Assembly: GCA_030615145.1 (NCBI GenBank)
Contig: JAUWZT010000137.1
Location: 1-9,846 of the forward strand
Reading direction: 5' to 3'
Length of the DNA: 9,846 nucleotides
Origin: Promethearchaeota archaeon
GTDB taxonomy: Archaea; Asgardarchaeota; Lokiarchaeia; Sigyniarchaeales; SOKP01
Part shown: piece after piece, positions 1 through 5,795 of the stretch
How the letters are laid out: each line of letters opens with the position of its first letter
Numbering within the stretch: the stretch's first letter is position 1
Made by a program: the position numbers and the translations under genes
Notes under the pieces: generated by a model
What the model saw: the letters and a program-made list of their open reading frames with translations, nothing else
The model's database searches: none
Told to the model about the DNA's origin: nothing

Positions 1-1077
1 CTTCATGAAATGAATGCGCTGATAGAGGATGCTCCTCTAGCAATATTTTTAATTGATAAAACGGGTAAAATTTTAAGAGCTAATCAAAAAGCTTTAAATT
101 TATTTCAATATCATTTAAATGAGATATTAAATCTAGATATATTCGATTTAATTAGTTCAGAATTTTCAGATATTATTACAAAGCACTATACTAAAGAAAT
201 ATATGATTCATCAGAGCCAATTAAGATAGAAATTGCAGTTCAAAGAAAAGATGGAAAAATTATTGATGTAGAAATTACCTCTACAATAATAAGAATCGCA
301 AATAATATGATTATTCAATCATTTTTTTCCGACATTACTGAGCGTAAAAACTATGAAAGGAATCGTCAAAAATTATTAGACCAATTAATTTCATCTTTAG
401 AATTTAAATCGAAATTCCTTGCAACTATGTCTCACGAGTTAAGAACGCCTTTAAATGCTATAATAGGCTTTACATCATTATTACTAGACAGAAGTTATGG
501 ACAATTAAACGACGATCAAATAGATTTTTTGGAAGATGTTACTTCAGAAGCAGATCATTTAAAAAAATTAATCGACACTATTTTAGATTTATCCATTATT
601 GATATGGGTAAATTTGAACTAACTATAGAAAATTTTGAGTTACTCTCCATAACAAAAGAAATCGTTTCAATTGTAAATCATTTATTTAAGAAGAAAGGAT
701 TAGATATTAGTTTAGAAGGTATAAAGAAACATATTTATATTAAAGCAGATCAATTTAGGTTTAAGCAAATTTTATATAATTTAATTGATAATGCGTTAAA
801 ATTTACAGAAAGCGGTAAGATTACATTTAGATGCATAGAAAAAGATGATTATTGGGAATTTCATGTTGAAGACACAGGAATAGGGATTGCAAAGGAAGAT
901 TATGATGTAGTGTTTAGAGAATTTGGTATTATTAAAAACGATAAAAGAAGAAATATTCCTGGTTCAGGTATAGGTCTAGCACTAACAAAAAGATTAGTAC
1001 AGCTTCACGGGGGAGAAATCTGGTTTGAAAGTGAAGTAGGGAAAGGTTCAACCTTCATTTTTACAATCCCAAAATAA
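1..1077 (+). CDS. PAS-domain sensor histidine kinase (5' end outside window)
   Basis: This is a signal-transducing histidine kinase that autophosphorylates on a histidine in response to a ligand or redox input. Numbered from the ATG at base 10, a PAS domain spans about residues 3-113 (start NALIEDAPLAIFLID, end FFSDITERK). A HisKA dimerisation domain follows at about 128-198, with the H-box MSHELRTPLN and phospho-acceptor His142. The HATPase domain covers about 245-355: N-box YNLIDNALKF (Asn257/Asn261), G1 box DTGIGI at 288-293, and G2 box GSGIGL at 318-323. No membrane segment is visible, so the visible part is cytosolic. The three codons before the ATG are open (L-H-E) and the PAS begins immediately, so the gene very probably continues to the left with further sensory domains. 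It ends without a receiver domain and must pass phosphate to a separate protein. The convergent REC-kinase is a neighbour but not a proven partner. Family call is firm; ligand is unknown. Confidence 0.93.
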   Translation, partial: LHEMNALIEDAPLAIFLIDKTGKILRANQKALNLFQYHLNEILNLDIFDLISSEFSDIITKHYTKEIYDSSEPIKIEIAVQRKDGKIIDVEITSTIIRIANNMIIQSFFSDITERKNYERNRQKLLDQLISSLEFKSKFLATMSHELRTPLNAIIGFTSLLLDRSYGQLNDDQIDFLEDVTSEADHLKKLIDTILDLSIIDMGKFELTIENFELLSITKEIVSIVNHLFKKKGLDISLEGIKKHIYIKADQFRFKQILYNLIDNALKFTESGKITFRCIEKDDYWEFHVEDTGIGIAKEDYDVVFREFGIIKNDKRRNIPGSGIGLALTKRLVQLHGGEIWFESEVGKGSTFIFTIPK

Positions 1078-1117
1078 TCTCGAGAATAAATTTGGACTTT
1101 TAAAATAAATTATCTAC

Positions 1118-1125
1118 TTTTTTTT
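1118..1125 (+). terminator. poly-T terminator of the PAS kinase gene
   Basis: A run of eight T lies about 40 bases after the kinase stop codon and touches the end of the convergent gene. Archaeal RNA polymerase terminates on such T tracts without needing a hairpin. I see no strong stem before it. This is inferred from sequence only. Confidence 0.45.
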
Positions 1126-2264
1126 CATCTGGTTTCTGGTATTAATATTATAAAATTACTACCCTTAGTATGATCTCCTTTAAAGCTATCTTCTACTCTA
1201 ATTTGTCCTTTGTAACTATCTACTATTCTTTTTACAAGCGATAAACCTATACCCATTCCGCCAATATAATTGTTATCTGGAGAAGCTCTAATAAAAACTG
1301 AAAGTTTCATCGAATCCTCTATACCAATCCCGTTATCTATAAATTCTATTTTAACATAACTTATTTGATTTTCTTTCTTTTTCGAAATTTTAATTGCTAT
1401 TTCTACACTCAGATTTTCGTTATGTTTTACCGCATTAATTAAAACATTTTCAAAAATATCTAGTAAAAGATCATTTGCTTGAACATAGACACTCTTGTAA
1501 GAAGAGTGAATTTTTATATTAATATTATGAGTCTGATATTCGTTTTTTAAATTATTAATTGAAGTCTTTAAAAGACTATGTATTTCTGTTGGTTGAATAA
1601 GCGTTGTAGATACTTCAAGTTGAGAAAGTTTACGAACATTAGAGATTAATTTTGAACCTCGAATGATTTGATTTTCGATAATCCCTATTATATCCACAAT
1701 ATCATTATTATCAAAAGGATTCATCAATTGAATTTTACAAAGTTGGGCAACTGATAATATCCCCTGTAAAATATTACTCATATCGTGAGCAAAAATATCT
1801 TTGTAAAAATTAGCCCGTTGGAATTCTTCTTCAATTTTCTTTTTAGAAAGCTCTAATTCTAGCTTAACTTGCTGTCTTTCAATTGCATATAAAATTGAGC
1901 GTTCTAATAATACGGGATCAATTTTTCCTTTAACTAAATAATCTTGCATCCCAAGTTTAAGGGATCTAATCGCTAAATCTTCATCATCCCTTCCTGTAAG
2001 TATAATAATTGGCATGACTTCAACCTTTTCACGAATAATAGATATCGTGTTAAGCCCTGTGCAATCGGGAAGATTAAGGTCCAATAGAATTACATTTATT
2101 TCATTTTTTAGAAGCTCTTCTAATCCCTCACTAAGCGTCTTTTGATGAAAGAAATTGAATTGAAATCTTTTTGCCTCTTTTAACATTTCTTCAATCAACC
2201 GAGCATCTCCAGGATTATCTTCGATGATGAGAACCGAGATTTCTTCTTTAGATATTATCTTCAA
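1125..2264 (-). CDS. Response regulator-histidine kinase hybrid (REC-HK), TTG start
   Basis: This is a soluble two-component protein with a receiver domain in front of a kinase. The REC domain (about 9-130) has the acidic pair Glu15/Asp16, phospho-acceptor Asp62 (LLDLNLPD), Thr90 (IILTG) and Lys112 (YLVKG), so it should be phosphorylatable. A helical, coiled-coil-like linker (130-152) leads to a dimerisation segment with the H-box FAHDMSN (His160). The ATPase domain (about 262-379) has N-box ENVLINAVKH (Asn273/Asn277), G1 DNGIGI at 310-315 and G2 GGMGIG at 335-340. The start is forced: an in-frame TAG lies two codons upstream and the only initiator before the first REC strand is TTG (complement of 2262-2264); the next Met, residue 27, would remove strand 1. 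REC-first kinases of this kind usually take phosphate from an upstream kinase and modulate their own output. The gene converges on the PAS kinase, so the two are not co-transcribed. Confidence 0.9.
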   Translation of the reverse strand: MKIISKEEISVLIIEDNPGDARLIEEMLKEAKRFQFNFFHQKTLSEGLEELLKNEINVILLDLNLPDCTGLNTISIIREKVEVMPIIILTGRDDEDLAIRSLKLGMQDYLVKGKIDPVLLERSILYAIERQQVKLELELSKKKIEEEFQRANFYKDIFAHDMSNILQGILSVAQLCKIQLMNPFDNNDIVDIIGIIENQIIRGSKLISNVRKLSQLEVSTTLIQPTEIHSLLKTSINNLKNEYQTHNINIKIHSSYKSVYVQANDLLLDIFENVLINAVKHNENLSVEIAIKISKKKENQISYVKIEFIDNGIGIEDSMKLSVFIRASPDNNYIGGMGIGLSLVKRIVDSYKGQIRVEDSFKGDHTKGSNFIILIPETR

Positions 2265-2287
2265 AACCTATTTTAATTTTGTGGAAT

Positions 2288-2300
2288 TAATTTTTAATTT
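2288..2300 (-). promoter_or_regulatory. Candidate TATA box for the REC-kinase gene
   Basis: On the minus strand this reads AAATTAAAAATTA and is centred about 30 bases before the TTG start, which fits an archaeal TATA box with a very short leader. The whole gap is AT-rich, so chance occurrence is likely and the call is weak. Confidence 0.25.
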
Positions 2301-2523
2301 AACTCTTAAAATCTTTCATTTACTAAACAAATATCGATTTATCTTCCTATTTAAGGATTTTAAAATATATTGGAATTATGTAAATTTAACAATTATAAAA
2401 AAGAACTAATATTAAAATGTTAACCAAAAAAATTGATTAAAATGGGTTATTCCTAAACTTTTTTAATCTCTATTACACTACTCAAGTCTAATTTAGCATA
2501 AAAACTCACTTTTTGTTATAAAA

Positions 2524-2547
2524 AAGCTTAAATATAAGCTTAAATAT
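2524..2547. repeat. Perfect tandem duplication of AAGCTTAAATAT
   Basis: Two exact, abutting copies of the 12-mer AAGCTTAAATAT lie at 2524-2535 and 2536-2547, ending 72 bases before the longin-like gene start. Twelve bases is slightly more than one helical turn, so a protein binding both copies would meet nearly the same face of the DNA. The position just upstream of the candidate core promoter suggests an activator or repressor site, but this is inference. Confidence 0.7.
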
Positions 2548-2567
2548 TATCTTTTTGTACAAATATT

Positions 2568-2578
2568 ATTAAATATTT
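2568..2578 (+). promoter_or_regulatory. Candidate TATA box for the longin-like gene
   Basis: ATTAAATATTT resembles the archaeal TATA consensus. A start about 25 bases downstream would fall near 2598 and leave a leader of about 20 bases before the ATG at 2620. No Shine-Dalgarno sequence is seen before that ATG. Confidence 0.35.
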
Positions 2579-2619
2579 TTCATATTATTGAATTAGGCAA
2601 AATCGCAAACTAAAAAATT

Positions 2620-3429
2620 ATGATGATCCTCGAACCTGATATATCCATTCCTATGGATCTTCTTGGCGTAGGATTGATAAAAATATCCGATTTAAAAACA
2701 GAAGGAAAAATAAATATAATTTACCAAAAAGGAATAGGCAACCATCTCATCCAAAAAATAATTAATATAAATAAAGAGAAAATATTAGTAAACAAACAAG
2801 GATTTTTAATTGATTTAATTTCTAATTATACAGTATATATTCACTTTTTTGATAATAAACACAAGGAATTAACTGTTATAATTTATCTAGATAAGAAAAA
2901 ATCAATATTAAAATTCTCTCAATTTTATTATATCTCGAAGAAATTAAACGAAGCACTTTGCTCTAAAATATCATTTTCAGAAATTCAGCAAATTTGTGAG
3001 CGAGATTTCAAAATTCCAAAATCAAATTCTTTATTAGCACTTCTTATAATAAGCACATCTGGACATTTATTTTTTTCAAAAATTAATAACAACAAAAAAA
3101 AACTCGCAAATTTTGAACTTCAAATCAGTGGTTTTATATCTGCTCTATTAGCATTTACGAAAGAATTGATTGGTCAAGAGCCGGGTATAAGGCTTAAACA
3201 GATAAATTTTGGAAATCAGCGATTTTATCTAACATTAAAAAATGATGTCATTTTTGCTTATTTGGTCGAAAAAGAAAAAATATCAAAAATTGATAAAAGG
3301 TATATGCAACTAATACCTGATGAGTTTATTGATTTATTCAAAGATAAAGTAAATCCACAAACTTTTAATGGAGAAGTTTCCCAATTTAAAAAATTTGGAA
3401 GCATAATAGATAATTACTTCATTATTTAA
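2620..3429 (+). CDS. Probable tandem longin/roadblock-like domain protein
   Basis: A 269-residue soluble protein without signal peptide or membrane helix; its function is not known. Two segments show the strand-helix-strand pattern of longin/roadblock-type folds. The N-terminal one (about 14-112) includes a strand pair, YTVYIHFFDNKHKELTVIIY, then a helix. The C-terminal one (about 138-242) starts with a strand LLALLIISTSGHLFFSK, then an amphipathic helix ISGFISALLAFTKELIG, then the hairpin IRLKQINFGNQRFYLTL and a final helix. The wording of the second half is typical of the many longin-like proteins of Asgard archaea, which act as platforms for small Ras-like GTPases. A GTPase-linked scaffold role is therefore a fair guess, but there is no catalytic motif to prove it. 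Two consecutive ATGs open the frame, and either could be the start. No partner gene lies beside it; its neighbours are divergent and convergent. Confidence 0.8.
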   Translation: MMILEPDISIPMDLLGVGLIKISDLKTEGKINIIYQKGIGNHLIQKIININKEKILVNKQGFLIDLISNYTVYIHFFDNKHKELTVIIYLDKKKSILKFSQFYYISKKLNEALCSKISFSEIQQICERDFKIPKSNSLLALLIISTSGHLFFSKINNNKKKLANFELQISGFISALLAFTKELIGQEPGIRLKQINFGNQRFYLTLKNDVIFAYLVEKEKISKIDKRYMQLIPDEFIDLFKDKVNPQTFNGEVSQFKKFGSIIDNYFII

Positions 3430-3442
3430 TACATTTTGGGCA

Positions 3443-3457
3443 TTTTCTTTCTTTCTT
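3443..3457 (+). terminator. T-rich terminator after the longin-like gene
   Basis: A T-rich stretch with three T clusters separated by single C residues begins 14 bases after the stop codon, and T-rich sequence continues to about 3530. It would serve as a factor-independent archaeal terminator in this 117-base convergent gap. The A-rich run near 3478-3489 may do the same for the oppositely oriented methyltransferase gene. Confidence 0.35.
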
Positions 3458-3546
3458 ATTATTTATTCTGAATTTATAAAGAAGAAAAATCTTATTTTTA
3501 CAATTTTAATTTTTAAGACATATGAAGATTCTCTCATTTAACAAGT

Positions 3547-4533
3547 TTAAAACTCCCAACGATTTTTAGTAAACAAGACATTTTTTTGAGTGTTACAATT
3601 TATATCGAGTCTCTCCCAATAAACATTATCATTATATGCTACTGAATCCATCCAATGCATATATCCTGTATATTTATGTTTATTTAAAAGTAAATCAGTA
3701 ATATATTTTGACTTACTAGGGTTCATTTCTATAATAAAATCAATGGAACATTTTCCAATTAACCACGAATCCAATCCCTTTAACACATATTCTTCATATC
3801 CTTCTGTATCTATCTTTATTATTTTGATTTTATCTAAAGGTTCATTTATTAACGTATCTAATCTTCTTTGTTTTACTTTGATTAATTGAACCATACCGGG
3901 TATTTTAGACAATAGAGTCGTCATTATATTTTCACCACCGCCTAACATATTGTTTATTTTTATATCAAAAAATGATACCTCTTTATTTTCGTCTCCAGCG
4001 GCTACATCATAGATTATAACATTATTCAAATTATTAATTTGTATATTTTTTTTTAAAATAGAGATATTTCTTGGTAGAGGTTCAATACAATAAACCTTAC
4101 CAGTTTGACCAACAAGTTTTCCTGCAAGTATACCAAACATTCCTTCATTGGCTCCAACATCTATAAATATGTCTCCTTTTTTTAATGTTTTTTTTAAATA
4201 TTCAGTAACAGAGGGCTCATAATTATCATTCAAGTGCAGACATTTACAAAGCGTGCTGTCAAATACATCTCCGCAATATTTAGTATTGTCTCTTGTTGTT
4301 ATTCTTAGTTCATATTTAGAACCTAAAGTTAAACTTGCCATTTTAACTATAAATTTCAGAGTATTTTTGATATAAGTTATATCTGATAACTTTGCTTTAT
4401 GATTATAATAAAAGAAATTAAAATTTATATTAATAAAAACAAGCATAAAAACAAAACTAATAATAATTGAAATAGAAGCAAGAAATAGAATGAAAGAAAT
4501 TAATACAATTAATAAAAATGATAAAACTGTCAT
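3547..4533 (-). CDS. Membrane-anchored FkbM-family SAM-dependent methyltransferase
   Basis: A predicted class I methyltransferase that transfers a methyl group from SAM, usually to a hydroxyl of a sugar, glycolipid or secondary metabolite. The N-terminus (about 4-36) is one long, strongly hydrophobic segment that should anchor the protein in the membrane. The catalytic domain runs from about 85 to 315. SAM motif I is FIDVGANEGMFG (125-131 core), the acidic residue ending the next strand is Glu151 (YCIEPLP), and the FkbM signature IIKIDTEGYEEYVLKG sits at about 238-253. Length (328) is somewhat above the usual FkbM core because of the anchor. It is transcribed alone, divergent from the transporter, so the substrate cannot be read from an operon; cell-envelope glycan or lipid methylation would fit. 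The start is an ATG followed directly by the hydrophobic helix; no Shine-Dalgarno is seen. Confidence 0.88.
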   Translation of the reverse strand: MTVLSFLLIVLISFILFLASISIIISFVFMLVFININFNFFYYNHKAKLSDITYIKNTLKFIVKMASLTLGSKYELRITTRDNTKYCGDVFDSTLCKCLHLNDNYEPSVTEYLKKTLKKGDIFIDVGANEGMFGILAGKLVGQTGKVYCIEPLPRNISILKKNIQINNLNNVIIYDVAAGDENKEVSFFDIKINNMLGGGENIMTTLLSKIPGMVQLIKVKQRRLDTLINEPLDKIKIIKIDTEGYEEYVLKGLDSWLIGKCSIDFIIEMNPSKSKYITDLLLNKHKYTGYMHWMDSVAYNDNVYWERLDINCNTQKNVLFTKNRWEF

Positions 4534-4562
4534 ATTTTTTTATTTGTAACTCGTTATTCTGG

Positions 4563-4573
4563 TATTATAATTT
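4563..4573 (-). promoter_or_regulatory. Candidate TATA box for the FkbM methyltransferase
   Basis: On the minus strand this reads AAATTATAATA, about 35 bases ahead of the ATG at 4533, a good distance for an archaeal core promoter. It overlaps the left copy of an 11-base direct repeat, so a factor bound there could block TBP access. Confidence 0.35.
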
Positions 4574-4647
4574 ATGATAAGGAAAACGATTAATATAAAA
4601 CTACTTTTTTTATTATTTTTATATATTTTTGATTTCATAATTTATGA
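4567..4647. repeat. 11-base direct repeat ATAATTTATGA, two copies
   Basis: Exact copies at 4567-4577 and 4637-4647 start 70 bases apart. Each is followed within a few bases by AGGAAAA (4580-4586 and 4653-4659), so the repeated unit may extend further in degenerate form. The right copy lies inside the 19-base palindrome; the left copy has only part of that symmetry. Confidence 0.5.
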
Positions 4648-4650
4648 AAT
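4632..4650. promoter_or_regulatory. Perfect 19-base palindrome, candidate operator
   Basis: ATTTCATAA and its exact reverse complement TTATGAAAT flank a single central T. It lies 98 bases upstream of the methyltransferase start and 140 bases upstream of the transporter start, in the gap between the two divergent genes. Such symmetry is typical of a dimeric winged-helix or helix-turn-helix regulator site. No regulator gene is present in the window, so identity is unknown. Confidence 0.5.
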
Positions 4651-4766
4651 TTAGGAAAAGATAAGTATTTAAAATTGATTCGATAAATTCAGTTATATAC
4701 GAATTTTTTATAACGAATTAAGTAAGATTTCCATGTTTTTAATAGGTCAATAATAAAATAAATGAA

Positions 4767-4776
4767 TTTTAAAATA
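4767..4776 (+). promoter_or_regulatory. Candidate TATA box for the DMT transporter
   Basis: TTTTAAAATA is centred about 20 bases before the ATG, followed by more A/T to the start codon. This spacing would give a leaderless or nearly leaderless transcript, common in archaea and consistent with the missing Shine-Dalgarno sequence. Confidence 0.35.
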
Positions 4777-4790
4777 AATATAATATAATT

Positions 4791-5753
4791 ATGGTTGATA
4801 TCATAACCGCTATAACTGGAATTGGTTTAGTTTTAATAGCACTCCTATGTTTTAATTTCGCAATTATTTTTCAAAAAATGGGATTAAAAGAAGGACCTGA
4901 AATTACATTTGATAAAGGTTTAAAGGGGATATTAAAATCTTTTAAGGAAATTATTAAAAACAAATGGTGGGCATTAGGAGCCGTCTTAGGGGTTATAGCT
5001 TGGTTTCCTTACATAATGTCAATAGGGCTAGTTGGAGTAATGGTTTCTTTACCCATAAACAGTCTGGGAATAATCATTATGGTTATTGCAGCAAACCGTC
5101 TTTTAGGAGAAAAAATAAAATGGTACGAATTTCTGGCAATAATTATATTAGCAATCTCACCAGTTTTGATTGTGTTAGCTGGAATTTCGAATATTGTAAT
5201 AGATTTGCATCTTTTTGTCTTCCCTTTCATAATTTTCTTAGCAATAACGTCTTCCATTACTATTTTTTGTTTAATACTGGCTCTAAAAAAGAGAGATACT
5301 AATTCAGAGGGATTTTTTATCATGCTCACTGGCTCCTTTTTACTTGCTCTTGGTAATGTTTTTACAAATATTTTAGCCCAAGCTGTAATTCAAGCAAATA
5401 TCCAACTAACTTGGTATATATGGGCTGAAATTTTTTTTGGAATCTTTTGGTTTGATTATAATCATTTATGGGTGTTTATAGGATGGTGGGGGTTAGCTAT
5501 ATGTAATATGAGTAGTTTTGCCTTCTATCAAAGTGCTTTTCAAAAAAGTAGAGTAGCAGTGGTTTTTCCAGTATTTAATTCAATAGGGTTAATGGTTCCC
5601 CTCATAGCAGGAATAATTGTTTTCCAACAAACATTTAATAATTATTTTCTTTTCTTTCTGGCTATATTTATAATCTTTATAGGAACCTCCGCTCTTGGTA
5701 GATTCCAATATCTTGAACAAGAGCTTCAGTATGATCATTATCAGTATGGTTAG
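4791..5753 (+). CDS. DMT-superfamily (EamA/NIPA-like) membrane transporter
   Basis: An integral membrane protein of 320 residues with about ten hydrophobic helices (roughly 4-27, 58-80, 84-101, 113-132, 139-163, 175-197, 207-222, 226-247, 254-275, 282-303) in two homologous five-helix halves, the drug/metabolite transporter plan. The end of the first half shows the EamA-like pattern RLLGEKIKWYEFLAIII (103-119). The second half repeats it in the region FQKSRVAVVFPVFNSIGLMV followed by the last hydrophobic hairpin. An early FQKMGL segment and overall layout recall NIPA-type magnesium transporters, but no ion-binding residues settle the substrate. It could equally export amino acids or metabolites. 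The C-terminal tail is short and Tyr/Gln-rich. It is divergent from the FkbM methyltransferase and may share its regulatory region. Confidence 0.82.
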   Translation: MVDIITAITGIGLVLIALLCFNFAIIFQKMGLKEGPEITFDKGLKGILKSFKEIIKNKWWALGAVLGVIAWFPYIMSIGLVGVMVSLPINSLGIIIMVIAANRLLGEKIKWYEFLAIIILAISPVLIVLAGISNIVIDLHLFVFPFIIFLAITSSITIFCLILALKKRDTNSEGFFIMLTGSFLLALGNVFTNILAQAVIQANIQLTWYIWAEIFFGIFWFDYNHLWVFIGWWGLAICNMSSFAFYQSAFQKSRVAVVFPVFNSIGLMVPLIAGIIVFQQTFNNYFLFFLAIFIIFIGTSALGRFQYLEQELQYDHYQYG

Positions 5754-5759
5754 AAAAAA
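5754..5759 (-). terminator. Poly-T terminator of the minus-strand cluster
   Basis: On the minus strand, AAGATC is followed by six T about 37 bases after the amidohydrolase stop; AAGATCTT is self-complementary and could add a small stem. It touches the stop codon of the convergent transporter. It is a plausible end for the whole amidohydrolase/ligase transcript. Confidence 0.4.
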
Positions 5760-5795
5760 GATCTTATCTTAAACCAATATTAAGCAAATTAGGAT

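Larger units (their letters stand above)
2265..2619. other. 355-base divergent intergenic region
   Basis: This very AT-rich gap separates two divergent genes (the REC-kinase to the left and the longin-like protein to the right). I see no convincing gene in it: an open frame running rightward from 2224 has low-complexity Phe/Leu/Ile/Asn composition and half overlaps the kinase gene. No tRNA-like fold was recognised. It holds candidate promoters for both flanking genes and a perfect 12-base tandem repeat, annotated separately. Confidence 0.6.

Noticed and set aside
2224..2409. A 61-codon open frame on the plus strand
   Set aside because: It overlaps the start of the REC-kinase gene on the other strand, has Phe/Leu/Ile/Asn-rich low-complexity composition expected of AT-rich noncoding DNA, and has no recognisable motif.
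4964..5329. Open frames in other phases and on the opposite strand inside the transporter gene
   Set aside because: They lie wholly within the well-supported membrane protein and their translations show no domain or hydrophobic pattern of their own.
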